NCBI RefSeq assembly: GCF_000699445.3
Contig: NC_067198.1
Span: forward strand, 23,447,536-23,511,535
From: Schistosoma haematobium
Lineage: Eukaryota; Platyhelminthes; Trematoda; Strigeidida; Schistosomatidae
Direction of reading: 5' to 3'
Length of the DNA stretch: 64,000 nucleotides
Shown: in pieces, positions 50,869-63,644 of the stretch
Numbering within the stretch: position 1 is the first letter of the stretch
How the letters are laid out: each line of letters opens with the position of its first letter
Notes under the pieces: model-generated
What the model was told of the DNA's origin: nothing
Databases searched by the model: none
Seen by the model: the letters and a program-made list of their open reading frames with translations, nothing else
Position numbers and translations under genes: made by a program

Positions 50869-52582
50869 AAGAAATTATATCACCTGAAGAACTTAACTAT
50901 ATAATTATTGAAAACTAGGGATCACCAGTTAATAATATTTTTCTAATATGGCACTGTCTAAAAATCCCGATTTACTGCATAAATCCTTGACAGAGTTGCG
51001 GTTCTAATATTTATACTTTGTTTTCTACTTATTCAATGATATGATTTCATTTATATCTCTATAGGTAATACTATTTTCACTGAGGTTATACCTTCATATA
51101 GTTTGTTAACTGAATTATATTTCTCAAGTCTATTACAATATTTGAGACTGTTTAAGATGCCCTAAAAATGCATTTAATTCACTTTATAAATAGCACAAAC
51201 GATTTTCAGGTTGAACGTAGGCTTTTTTTATTAAAGCCTGATACGTCAAAGAATTATGTAGGTAATACTTAAGGTGCATTTTAGTAAAATTTACTATTTT
51301 GTGACTACAGCAAACTTATGAAAAAGCAGAATAACACTGAAGATATTACACAGCAAATAGTATGAGTCAAATGTACAAACTGTGTAGAATATATTCCCTC
51401 AGTGACCAAAACTGTGTTAATTACTGTTTATGAATATTAATGTGATACTCAGAAACTATAACTCTCTCTTTTGAACAATAAAATTTTAAATGAACCAGAA
51501 TGTGGTCAATATATAATCATATAACACCACAAAGTTTTTTTAAATTAAATTTCAATAAACTTGTTTTGAAATTTATGTACATATATCTCACAGAAGTATT
51601 TTACTTACATCAGACATATCATTTGTTTAAAAGTCTATTTCCTTCATTTTCTGTGATGTAACATCATTCAAAAAAGAACTGGAGGATTGATCCTCTTCAT
51701 TCGTAAAAATTTGTGATAAAAATAGTTTGACTAGTTTGAAAAATATCACTATCATTATAGGACCAAATTATTTCATGATGTGGTCACAAAATGACTAAGA
51801 TACTCGAAGTATCCAAGATGTTCAACAGTAGAATTAAATGGGGCTGTAATATTTAGAAATTTTGGGGAATTTTTTATCCGTTTTTGTCGATTGCTAAAAA
51901 ATGTAGACGTGACTCAAAATAATCACTTTCTTATGTAACTGCTGGTAAAACATTTTTACGTGCGTACAGTATATATATATATATATAGTGGACAGACGAA
52001 AAATGAGACAAACTCAGGTCAAAACAAAACCAGGTCAAATAAAACATGTGGCTAAATTTAAAGTTACGTAATGACAGAAAATAGTGATAACAAATAAGCA
52101 GAAAGACGTGAAGGATTTCAATTCTAAACCCTTGGGATATCAATAAAATAATAAAAGTAGTAGAGAATAACGACTGTATAAATAGCCTGTTTTGACCGTA
52201 AAAGTAGAAATTATATTTGAATCATCTGGTTATATTTGAAGAAACCGGTCATACCTTCTTTCAATAATCAATTAATGTTAATTTCAGAGCTACAATTATT
52301 TAATTGATGATATATAATGTAATCAACTCTACAATAATTCGTATTACGTTCAGTAAAACCAATCTAATCATAAAATGATAAATAGGAAACATTTTTTTGC
52401 ATGAAAATTCTATAGATTCAATATTATTACTTTTCAATAGTTTATTAATTAAAAAATATTTTTCAATGAATAGAATTTCTGAAGTCACATCTATCAAGTT
52501 ACATAATATGTAGTATGCCTAATTAAAAACGTTCAATGGTTAATTTTCAAATAAGTTCCTATATAATCTCAATTTTTTCCAA
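49146..52582. other. Very AT-rich intergenic DNA with microsatellites
   Basis: (GT)n/(GA)n at about 50,218-50,270, (TA)n at about 50,826-50,866 and a short (TA)n at about 51,968-51,987. No gene supported. Confidence 0.65.
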
Positions 52583-52758
52583 GCAAAGATGGATAGAGGC
52601 TAGCAGTGGAATCCAGGACACGCGTTTCGTCCTATTCAGTACTCGTCAGCTGGATGTACCTGCATCCAAGAGTTGATGTCCACTCCGTGACTCGAGCCCA
52701 ATATCGTTCGCTTCAAACGCCGTCGCCTTATCCACTTAGCTATTGAGTCCTGATAGCC
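52583..52758 (-). repeat. Sm-alpha-like SINE with near-complete hammerhead ribozyme
   Basis: tRNA-like part on the right, ribozyme part at about 52,600-52,665. On the minus strand the core has CTGACGAG (52,642-52,649), GAAAC (52,624-52,628) and the GTC cleavage triplet (52,617-52,619) followed by CTGGAT, which pairs with ATCCAG upstream of the core. Stem II has one change (GTAC facing GGAC). This is the copy most likely to be active in the window. Confidence 0.85.
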
Positions 52759-53352
52759 ATCTGCTTGTGCAATCGGAAGATACAAGTAAAACAAAACCAA
52801 AATGAATTTAATAATCTTAAATGTTTCCTTTTTAATCACCAACATATCTGTCCAATATTTAAATCGTTTTAATTTAATTGATAATATAAAGAAAAAAACC
52901 AATGAAAATTATTTAATTAATTAAAAAATTTAGATTAAGTTTTATTTCGCTTAGTTACTGATTCAAATAAATAAAACGAATCAATTGTTAGAAATTAAAG
53001 AGATCATCTATGAAATTTAACTATTTAAGGTTAAAAGTTCACTTTATAAATTATTATAAAAAAACTAAAACATTAATTTTCTAATAAAAAATTCATTTTA
53101 TTTTTCTTTTAATTTTCTAAGAAAATAAAAAGATAATTATTAGTTGTTTTTTTTCTCTGTCTGAAAATTATTTTTATAGTGAATATAGCGACAATAATAA
53201 CAAAATCCACAAGAACGACAACAAGAAGAAAAAAGATAAAAATAAGGTTAATTAAAATCCGTATTATATTCTAATTTAATTCTAATCGGAAATTCTTTTT
53301 ATTTTTTTATTTTATTTTTTTTATTGTTTATATTTGAAATAAATATCAGAAG
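52759..53352. other. AT-rich spacer
   Basis: Homopolymer-rich AT sequence; nothing recognised. Confidence 0.5.
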
Positions 53353-53868
53353 TGTCATATCCTAGTGAAGATTAAATAACAGGTAACTTCTGAGATCTAA
53401 TAATGGACTAACATTATAAATATACTCCTATTGTATAATTGTTCAGTAACTAGATTATGTATATCTATATTCTTGTTATTATAAGCTTCCATTTGACGTA
53501 TAAATTCTTATTATACAGTTTACTGTTCCTAAATTATGTTCAGTTTATTAATTACCGTCTTCCACGTTCACAGCCACTTTTTGGATTTATTTGTGTATGA
53601 ATGTTATTTTCTATTTTATGGTGTGTTGCGGTCTGTTTGTTCGATATATAAACACAGTATGTTTGAAATATATGATTCGTATAGTGGAAGCTGGTAGTGA
53701 TGTTTTGGACTCTAGTGGACGGGCTAGGAGAACATAGGACCAATAAGGACGCTAAGCTGCTCATACTGGTCGAACGTCAATGGTTTAGCACAGTGTGAAG
53801 ATTATATAAGTCGTATTTCGATTGGTGGATAAATCATGTGACAACTAGCGGGTCATGAAGTCATAACA
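53353..53868 (+). mobile_element. Older solo LTR of the 41.9-kb family
   Basis: 516 bp, TGTCATATCC to AGTCATAACA, with the same TATA block (gatatataaac near 53,643) and gagtatg/cagtatgtttgaaat downstream. Flanking 5-mers are agaag and aatag, so no intact duplication remains. Many substitutions relative to the other copy. Confidence 0.8.
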
Positions 53869-54599
53869 AATAGAAAAATTTACATGTTTTTTACTTACTT
53901 TTTTTAAGTTTCAATGTTGACTGAATATTTGTATGATAATAAAACCTATAATAAATGAAAACATTACTCTTTAACAATAAATAGAATTCTACTTAAGTTA
54001 TAAATATGTATTCTATGGAATGATATTAATTAATAGTTATTGAAATATGAAATACGTTTTGTTTTTAATGATTATGCTTACACATATAGACAATTCATTT
54101 CAGTCATTTATTTTCACATCGTGAACTTTTCACATGATTCCCATGTAACTGATTCATGTTATCCTATTTACTAAAAATCAACATCCAAATATGATTAGAT
54201 TACCACAGTATAGATTTAATTTGGTTTGATTGTTAAAACGTTATATATTTCTTTAACGATTTAGATTTTGGTTATTACCCTGAAGAAGTCCAGACAAGTT
54301 AGCTGGACGAAACATTGGAATTATTTTTATTTCAGCCGCTGAGATTATTTCAAATATAATTTTCATATAAAATATCTCCACTATACTCGGCCGTCAATTT
54401 TCGTGAAACTATTCGTTCTAATCTTGACGAATATTCGTATAGATTATGTTCTTAGCTTAACAATATGTATAAATTGAATATATATTATAAACTTCAAATT
54501 TATATTACATTAGTTTTCATTAAGTAATACATGGTCTTAAATTAAAGTGTATTGAAGTTTTTGATATTTTTACTACAATCGAAAAATCTCATATATAAA
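53869..54599. other. AT-rich spacer
   Basis: Nothing recognised. Confidence 0.5.
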
Positions 54600-54713
54600 A
54601 AGGATGAATAACAACTGAAAAGATCTGGAAAGGATTGCCCAGGATGGAGAGTGCTGGTGGACGGCCTATGCTCCTTCACGAGGAGTAACACGCGTAAGTA
54701 AGTAAATAAGTAA
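54600..54713 (+). mobile_element. Short RTE 3' end
   Basis: About 110 bp matching the RTE tail (gatgaataacaactgaaaag, ggcctatgctcc, gtaagtaagtaaataagtaag). 5'-truncated relic. Confidence 0.8.
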
Positions 54714-56502
54714 GAATAGAAAAATCAATCTTAAATATTTTTCCTCGTATACTTTCATTGCTTACAGTTATTTATATTCATCATTTAATCTTTATACTTA
54801 TGGAAGAATTGTTAATTCAATAGTCTTAAAGATGAGTATACAAATGAAATTGAAAATACTATTTTGATACTTAAATGTTTCCCAACTGATTTATGAAACA
54901 TTAGATTTGAACCATAAATTCTATAACTGATTCATATACATCCATTATGGATGACTAGAAAGGAAACACAATATTTATGTTGTATTAATCTAACAGTTGT
55001 TATATTAAAATAATTGCTGGTATGTTAGTTAGATCTGAGTTATAACTACAGGCGGTTTTAGGTTTAACCTCTTATAAATCAATAGTCATTTTATATATTT
55101 TTAATTCAGTAAATAATGCATAAACGAGAGTCCTATGTTTACATAAAGCTAACTTTTCTCACAATTTTATTCTGATCAAACAGGTCAAAGAAGCAGTGAG
55201 GAAACGAATTTCTAACTTACGATAGGATTGTTCACAAAATCAGACCTGTAGTTCTTTTCAGGACTGAAGTATAGTTACAAATAATAAGACAGATGAAACA
55301 AATACATCTTGGTTTATACTTTATGTACTCTGAAATACATCCATCTGTATATTTTTCAAACATTTAGATGACCTCAAAATCTGAAGGTGTACTTGAAAAT
55401 ATATTGAAACAAATCTCCGACAAGCCTTTGTTTTCAAAAGCCATCCAAATAATGTTCGTCACATTTCGTTGAAGAATCGAAATAAATCATTAAAAAGCTG
55501 CATATTTTGTTTGCATAGTAGCTGAGACTCATATTTTTCTCTATGTCTCTAATCGGTGTTAAGTCAACCTGTAGGTGGCATTTTAATAACTACAAAAAAT
55601 AACTGATTTAAAAATTTTGTAACATTTATTGCCCGAATAGGCTACAAAACAAAACATTAGCTGATTCACTTAGATGTTTGTTGGTCTGAAAATTGTTTTG
55701 ACTTAAGAGTATTAGTTGACAAAAGTGGCTTACTTAATCGCTGGATTAAAAGCAAGAACATTGTAGATTATTTTAGAACATATACTTCTTTCGAATAATC
55801 GACTGTTCTCCATAAAGTGGTACCAATGAAAGAAATTTATCAAAACACATTTAAGTACAAGTTTTTCATAATGATAGTAAAGTAAAAAGAAGTCAAAACT
55901 TGGTTATTTATGGATTTTTATAGATCAGTAAATAATTTATCAAGCTAACCAACGAAAAACATCTCCCTCAAATACAATGACAATTAAGCATAACTACAGA
56001 TTCACTCATCATTACCATAATATCTATTATTCATCAATATATTTTGAAACATAATAAAGTCAACTAATCAGTATGAAAATATAAAAATTTGCAATACAAA
56101 AATACTGGATCAATAATTTTATTTATACATTTAACTACTTGGTCAAAGTTTCCTCAACATGGATGAAAATACTCAGAATACTAATTAATTATAAGGACAT
56201 AAGGTGAACTCTTCGGGTTGTCGCTGAATAGTTTAATTAATAATACAGTTTCACGTATTAAAATAAAATTAATTTATAGAGTTTAGTCAATAATGAATCA
56301 TTCACCTTATAAGTAAAAATTACATGCGGGTTTCACATGGCACTTTCAATTCAAAATATACATTCATTGTAAGTATAAATGATGTATTTTAATTGACAAC
56401 AAAATAATATAACTTAGTGAAAGAATAAATATCAGGCAAATTCAAATTTTAATTTAATCGGAACTTAAGGATATACAATAAATTAGTAGCAGTAGTAGTA
56501 AC
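54714..56502. other. Intergenic, nothing recognised
   Basis: AT-rich; no gene or repeat supported. Confidence 0.5.
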
Positions 56503-56788
56503 TGTAGTGTATGGAACAGAACACAAGTGGGGGACAATCGAATATATTTGACACAAAATTACAGGACTTGTTAATAAAATATAACAATCAAATAGTGAGT
56601 ACGTAATTTGCAAAATGTACATCAATTGTCTCAGAATGACTCAGACTTCATTGTTTTTGCATTTTCATACAGATCGCATTCTGTTTCCATTCTTCACTGT
56701 TCGATCCTCTTGTCTCTCTGCTCCCAGAAATTCTTTTCACGAGTAATGTCATATACTACTTATGTCGATATAAGTAGTACATACTACA
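56503..56788 (+). repeat. About 280-bp TG...CA repeat, copy 4
   Basis: Best-kept ends: TGTAGTGTATG at the left and CATACTACA at the right, a 9-bp imperfect inverted pair. (AGT)n microsatellite on both sides (56,785-56,812 on the right). Confidence 0.78.
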
Positions 56789-57239
56789 GTAGTAGTAGTA
56801 GTAGTAGTAGTAATTATTGTAACATTTACCAGACACACTATTCTTTATCATCGAAAGTGCTCAATAAATTAAGAAACAAACGAAAATGGTTTGTATATGG
56901 TAGTCTCATCTTTTTTTGTAATCAATCGACATTAGATAATCTAAGTATATTTATTCCTTCATTACGTAATTTTAAAAGCGAATAAATGAAGTGGTATTAC
57001 AAACAATTTTTTTCAACTAACTTGATTCTAAGAATGAATGATATTTAATTATAAAAATAATTGAATAATAATAAACTATAATTGTAACGATTTCCTCTTT
57101 TTTTGATCGAGTTCATGTGGACATAAATGTTACCAACATTTTATGCTACCCATAAGTAAAAAATTACGTAATTTAGAAAAAAAGTTTCTTCATTAGGTTC
57201 TACATAAATAACACGTTTAAAATATATTCATTATTATAT

Positions 57240-57462
57240 GCAAAAATGGATAGTGGCTAGCAGTGGGATCCAGGATGTGCGTTTCGCCCTATTTGGGACA
57301 CGTCAGCTGGATATACCTGCACCTTAGAGTAATGCTTGTAAATTAAGGCAATATCGAGGCAGTACGCACACTATGCACATATGCCAATAAGAGACTGATC
57401 AATTGCAGTCTTCAACATCAATGGGAAGATTCAAACAAACAATACCAAATGAATTTATATCC
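57240..57462 (-). repeat. Partial Sm-alpha-like SINE plus 3' tail segment
   Basis: Hammerhead part at 57,245-57,320 with CTGACGTG (A to T in the core) and GAAAC, joined to the same tail segment found in the 29-kb inverted repeat (aaattaaggcaat, caatgggaagattc). The tRNA-like part is missing. Confidence 0.75.
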
Positions 57463-57775
57463 ATTATTGTTCTTTAACAAATTCATATACTGAATAAGTA
57501 AAAGTCTAGTGTTAATTTCATATGCATTTCATAAATTTTTTTCAAATGATCTGCTTAAATGGTTTTAAACTTCTATAACTCAAAGAAATTACACAACATT
57601 CCAGCTGTATAATTGGGTCTTTTAGGAGAAGTGTTACATCATTTCGTTTTGTAAATAAAATGTACCATATGTTTTCTACTTAATTATATGAAACCGAATA
57701 ATTATATCAGTAAAACATATTTTCTTACTCCTAGAACTAAGTTATATCCGAGAAACAACACATTTTACGAACTTC

Positions 57776-58051
57776 TGTAGTGAGCGAGAACACCAGTGGG
57801 GAGAACCAGATGTAATTGAACACAAAAGTACAGAATCTTTTGGTAAAATCTGTGAACCATACAGTAAATAATTCATTTTCGAAATGTCAATCAACTGTTT
57901 CATACTTGATTGTTCCTTCGTTTCTACACCGATCATTCTCTGTTCTCGTTCTCTTCTCTTCGATGTTCTTAACATTTTTTCGCCAAGCATTTCACTTTCA
58001 ATTGATCATACATACTACTTATATCTGTCAACATCAGTAGACCACGCTACA
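57776..58051 (+). repeat. About 280-bp TG...CA repeat, copy 5
   Basis: TGTAGTGAGCG at the left, cacgctaca at the right. Flanks acttc and tttca do not match. Confidence 0.72.
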
Positions 58052-59635
58052 TTTCATGTTTGCAGTTGGCTCTCTAGTATCGTCCAGTAAGTAATTCGTA
58101 CTTCAGGATTGGCACGTCATTGAAATTATTGAATTACGCAAGGACTTTAATCGATATCTTTATTATTATAGTGGTGAATTTTTATCACCAATGTTTATTG
58201 CCAGATCGAATAACTCTTAAAAATTTTATTTACATAAATAACTGCATCTTACAGGAATACTGTTCTAGTGTGTATATGCCATTATTTGTATGCATGATTA
58301 ATGGTAAAAAACTTGTTTATTTTCTTGATTAATGATAAAATATCACTTTACTTCTGAATACATACATCCTTGAAGTTAATAGGAAACAATGGTCAGATTA
58401 ACAAGTTATGGTTAACTCAAACATCCTACATAAATTACGGTAAATTGAGTGTCTAACTTTATGAAGATTACTAATTGGATTACCCCAAAGAATACTCTAG
58501 ATCGATTCACATTGACGAATCAAATAGAATCGAATGTTCAATGTCTATGTAGTATGGAAAAAATAACATAACCCGAAGTGTTATCTGGTTGATTAATGTA
58601 ATAATTCCTAAGAAAAAGTGCTTTAAAAATATCAACATTTCTTCAATACATTTAACTTACTGAATCATTCACTTTACCATTTTAGAGTATTTTGATTTAT
58701 TTTTCAGTTTTAAAAAATAATAGTTTTTAGTTGAAAAATAAGATTTTGAAATTGTCTAAAACATTGTTTTGCCAGAAACAGTACATTTAATTCACAAGTA
58801 ATCATTTATCGAAGAATAACAAAAACATCAGTTCAAATTTACCCTTTATTGGAATACCTGTCAAGAAGTACCGTGTTAATTGAGTATATCTCTACTTATT
58901 TTTGTAGAGATTAGTTTTGTTTTTACATTGTGTTCATCATGGATTGAGACTAAATGGGGTATAAAGTAAAAAAGTATATGATTGGACTTCTTCGTGGTTC
59001 TTAGTCAGGATCTCTCCAAGGATCAAAACTAAAAACGATAGATCTCGTTGCTAACGTTTGACACCTAAACCGCTGATTTCAAATCCAATTATTTTAACTG
59101 TTGGATCGTAAATATACACAACTTTTTCGCAATGATAATCCATAATAATTTAGTAGCAGACTAGCAAAATGGTGGAAAACGTAGGCGTGTTATTCTAATC
59201 AGGAGTTTGGAAATAAAGTACTTAAGACGATGAATATAAACCAAAGTACTATTGGGGTTGGATAAAGTCTAACACTGGCTATGTGAAAGCATTTCGAGAG
59301 GAAGAGCGAACTCTTCTTATTCTTAGCCACACCACGGTATTCGGGTGCAGTTTTCCCATACCTAATTCGTCAGTTGGTCCATCTAGTTGATGTGCTTAAA
59401 GGACCACCTTCGCCATCCCGTCATTTTGTCGGACAATGAAGGAGGTTGCTTCGCAATGACTTTGTAACTGCATAGATTGTTGGACTTTTAGATCTATTTG
59501 ATTCACGATTTACACCGAATTCTGAATTCTCCTCTTTCAAATTTTAGTTTCATTTATATTATCTATGTATAATGCTGGCTGGCACTATACAAACGTACAC
59601 TGGTCACTATAAGTAACATATACATTATGAGCATA
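58052..59635. other. Intergenic; possible repeat remnant at 59,250-59,480
   Basis: AT-rich, with a GC-richer block at about 59,250-59,480 that may be part of an old transposable element. No gene supported. Confidence 0.4.
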
Positions 59636-59805
59636 AACGGATGGTGGCAAGTAGTGGAGTCCAGGACGCGCGTCTCATCTTATTTGGGACTCGTCATCTG
59701 AATGTACCACATCCCAGAATTGATGTTCATTCGGGAACTCGAATTAAGTATCTTTCGGGTCCCAAATAGGACGATTCTACTGCTTGCTTCCACCTATCTC
59801 TGCTT
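59636..59805 (-). repeat. Degenerate Sm-alpha-like SINE
   Basis: Hammerhead core is ATGACGAG and GAGAC on the minus strand; both differ from the functional core. The right end repeats a short inverted piece of the SINE start. Confidence 0.65.
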
Positions 59806-60003
59806 ATAATTTCAATTATTGTTACTTCTTAGTTTAACATTGACTATTTGTAGTCAAAAAACAATGCTTCCACCAATATTTATCTATTTATTAATCTAAT
59901 CACATTAACAACGCTGAAATTTTATCAACTGGACGCAAATATAAAATATTTTAGTTATTATTACTACTACAATTAGTATTGGTATAAGTAGTATTAGTAG
60001 TAG

Positions 60004-60275
60004 TGTTGTGTATCCTACTTACGACAACAGACATAAGTAGCATGTAACACCAGTTGAAAGTGGAAAACCTGGCAGCAGTAGGCTAAGATCATGTTGAAGA
60101 GAATAGAAGGGAAAATAGGAAGAAATTGTGAACTTGAAAATCATACAGAATGTGAAGGACAAGCAACAGAAAGTTACAAATGAAGTTTCAAGTGTATGGT
60201 TTTCATATTTAACGAAGAGATTCTGTAGTGTTGGGTTTTGATACGTTGGTTGTCTTCACCTGTGTTCTCGTCCAC
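60004..60275 (-). repeat. About 280-bp TG...CA repeat, copy 6
   Basis: TGTTGTG at the left, gtccaca at the right, inside an (AGT)n-rich stretch. Confidence 0.65.
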
Positions 60276-60307
60276 AATATTATTAGTAAGAGTAGCAGCA
60301 GTAGTAA

Positions 60308-60621
60308 CGTAGTGTGCTACTAATGTCGAAAGATATAAGTAGTATGTGTGATCAATCGAAAGTGAAATACCTGAAGGCAGAAGGTTAAGAAGATTAAAGA
60401 AAAGCGAACGAGAAAAGAGAATGATTGGTGTGGAAATGAAGGAACGTGAAGTCTGAGATGGTTGACTGACATTTGCAAAAGGAACAGTCAAATTTGAGAC
60501 AATCGATTGACATTTTGCAAATTAATTATTTACTGTATGGTTCTCAGATTCTACTAAGATGTTCTTTAATTTCGTATTCAAATACATTAGACTGTCCGCA
60601 CTGGTGTTCTCGTTCATTACA
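60308..60621 (-). repeat. About 310-bp TG...CA repeat, copy 7
   Basis: Longer than the others because an inner segment is duplicated (gacatttgcaaaaggaacag then gacattttgcaaattaat). (AGT)n/(AAT)n on both sides. Confidence 0.7.
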
Positions 60622-62648
60622 GCAATAGTAATAATAATAGTAGAATTAGTTCATGTGGTGTTGAAAATTGTCAGTAAGCAAAATATAAATTGTATGATTG
60701 ATAAATAAAAGATTTTGGTGAGAAGACACATCAAGTTAAATAGCTAAATGTAATTCACATGATAGTTGATCTGATTAATACATTTAAAATAGTAGATTCG
60801 TTTTGCTTCTGTTGAAAATATTACTCTTGTAATTTTTTCATTCAGAAATAGTTCCGTTTCTCTTGAACATATAAATGCAGAGAAATCGACGTTGAAGATC
60901 AAGTTAAGTATTTCAGAGACATTAGTTAGGCTGATGAGAGATTTTTTGTGTGATATTTATTTATTTTGACTGTTTAATATTTCATGTCTGGAATGTAAAA
61001 TATTTCATTACTGAATGATAAATTAAATCTGTAAATTATTACAGGTAAAATAATGTAACTTAAATGTTTTGTTCTGCTTTATAAATACAAGTGATATCTA
61101 CTCCTAGATAGATGTTTATGTACTTTTATTGATTTTCTGATATGCTTCAATTATTTTAGTCCATAATGTCTATTCACTGAAAGTCAAGTGAAAATATAAT
61201 CAGCCCTAAAGAAGGTTACTCAACAGAAATTTATGTAATAGACATTTGTAATGGAAAAATCCTTAAGAATTATCAAGAATTAAGTTGATTATAAACATTT
61301 AGATATTTAGTCGTATTACCTCATAAAAAGTTAAACAGATATCGCTTAGCTCTTCGTTAAATCTTGAAAAAATTCAGTGAAATACGATACTTCCCGATGC
61401 ATAACACACAATATGACTATATGCAAGATACTTTCGTTTACATCTCATTAAAATTATGATAAACATTCAGACAACCCAGTATTCAATACAGATAGTCGAT
61501 TATTTTAATCTCTATTCGCTGATGCTTCTCAGCCTACGTTTCGACCTCATATATAAGTCGTTATATTTGGTAGTTTATATGTGGCTTAAATTTTCGATAT
61601 CATTCTAAAGTAATTTTACCTAAAATAAATTTATAACATTACTCGTGTCAATATTTTGCAGAAAAAAAACTTAATTTAGGCATGTGTATTATGTGCTATA
61701 TTTGCCAATATTCACAAGTTGAAGGTAAATTTTTAGGAATAACTGTGGCATGATATTATCTATACTACTCCATAAATAATCAATAGTATAGGGACGAGAA
61801 TCACTTTTAGGTTAAATGCAGAATGCTGTAGTATTATAAAAAAACATGTTAAAAATGTTCTAATATTTGGCGATTCAAACCACCACGAATGCTTATCTGG
61901 CTGATATTGAATGTCAATCTTCAATCCATAGGTCTAATTTTGTTATGGAAAACAAACTAATAAATAAGACCTTTTCTCATCTGATAGTTATCGATATTAA
62001 ACGATAAATTGTTTAACATAAGTGTTTGAAGGAAATGTCAATAGTATTCAGCCAAAATATGCAAGCAAGTATTCATTCAGTATACCAAGTAGTATTTTCA
62101 GCTGAATAATGAACTAAATTGGATAGTATCATCTCAATATATCATTAGCTCACATTTTACTAGTTCGACCGAATGAACAGATGTATTTCTAAAATCCGAC
62201 TGCTAGGAAAACGTACAAAAACTTTCAGTGTAAAGCTTTTATCACCTAAGATGTCTTCCAACTGATCGCCTATACATTTCTAGGTTGGTATCTTAGTTAC
62301 TTCAAGAACTGTTGACGACATAATAAAGGGTCAAATATCCAAGATTGTGGATGAGTTTATTTCAAGCAGACATCAGTAACAGACCAATCTCAGGAAATGC
62401 GCGAAGATGCGATTGCTAGAAGAAATGTGGGAAATTCTCATTCAATCCTGATCCATACAAAGACAGGAAATGTGCAATTGTTAAGAATCTAAAGATGTCT
62501 AGAGGTGTACAGAGCGAAGCTACTACATGTTTACTACCGGTCACCTCATCAAAGGTATGTAAAATATACAAGTACGATTGAATAATTGTCATCTAAAGTC
62601 GGCTGATACCAATACTTATGAAGATAAATACAAACCAGGAACTAACAT
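60622..62648. other. Intergenic, nothing recognised
   Basis: AT-rich; no gene or clear repeat supported. Confidence 0.5.
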
Positions 62649-62939
62649 TTGGTGATTATAATAAGTGCAACAAATAACATGAATTACCGATTAATAGCTA
62701 AGCGGAGATTTATCAGTCAACCAGTTCATAAAAACAAATGCAAATATCTGAGTTTTTGTTACGTATCTTATGCAAAATGTGAACACGTGCAAGTTCCGGG
62801 ACCCTTGTGTTATCAAACAACTGATTTTTACAAATGTGCGACGAGATTACCTTACAAAAACGTAAATGTCTGTTCTTCAGACGTACTAATTTACTGTAGA
62901 AACTGTACTGACAGAAAAAGCAACGTTGACAAGAATGAA

Positions 62940-63359
62940 CTATATTTTTACAAATTTATGACGGGAAATCCTTTTATTTCGTTTTAACTTCATTTGGGTG
63001 ATGCTACTATCGTTGAAGTTTCGTTTGCGTAAAATTTTGTCGACTTCATCTGATGTCAAAGGAAGATCATCTGCAATTTGTGAAACGAGTTCTTTCGGTA
63101 ATCTTTTAAGTGATTTTTGAGACTTTTTAGGTTGACTAACGATTGGCACACCATCTTCTGTGTTTTTTAGTTTCTTAATAAGTGTATGAGATCTTCGGTG
63201 AACAGCTTTAGGAAGACTCGATAATTTTTCACTTATTGTAGTTAAAGGTGCTTCTGTTTCATCGTAGTACAAAGGAATGGAGATACCTGAGCTTTGAATG
63301 TAAATAGAACGGATATTTGCCATACCACCACCTGGCCATTCTGAACAGATTTTTTCACA
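62940..63359 (-). CDS. Terminal exon of an unrecognised gene
   Basis: 420 nt ending in TAG. The acceptor (ctttatctttttag) at 63,360-63,361 opens the frame in phase 0: C-E-K-I-C-S-E-W-P-G-G-G-M, then 126 further residues. The product part is Lys/Arg/Ser-rich with a segment of alternating basic residues (K-K-S-Q-K-S-L-K-R) and a probable helix (L-P-K-E-L-V-S-Q-I-A-D-D-L). No membrane segment. Upstream exons would lie to the right beyond the window. I do not recognise the family; a shorter single-exon gene starting at the ATG at 63,321 is the alternative. Confidence 0.6.
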   Translation of the reverse strand, partial: CEKICSEWPGGGMANIRSIYIQSSGISIPLYYDETEAPLTTISEKLSSLPKAVHRRSHTLIKKLKNTEDGVPIVSQPKKSQKSLKRLPKELVSQIADDLPLTSDEVDKILRKRNFNDSSITQMKLKRNKRISRHKFVKI

Positions 63360-63640
63360 CTAAAAAGATAAAGAGGAAATTTAAAAGACTGATGTTTTAA
63401 ATTAGTGATTGCATGGAAACAATAAAAATGCTAGTTTTCATAATAGTCACACTGATTATAGAACTATTGGGAACTTAGATAGTGATTCATTGAGTAGTTC
63501 ATAAACGCAGTATTTCATGATCCCACAAAAGTCCTTTTAGCCAGTGATACGTAGAGTCGGAATCAATTATTAAATCCTCTATAATTTGTCAGCTTAAAAC
63601 ATTTCGTCATTGTGGGCTGAAATCAGATAAGGAACTGTTA
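63360..63640. other. Upstream intron or spacer
   Basis: No second exon of the 62.9-kb gene seen here. Confidence 0.4.
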
Positions 63641-63644
63641 AAAA

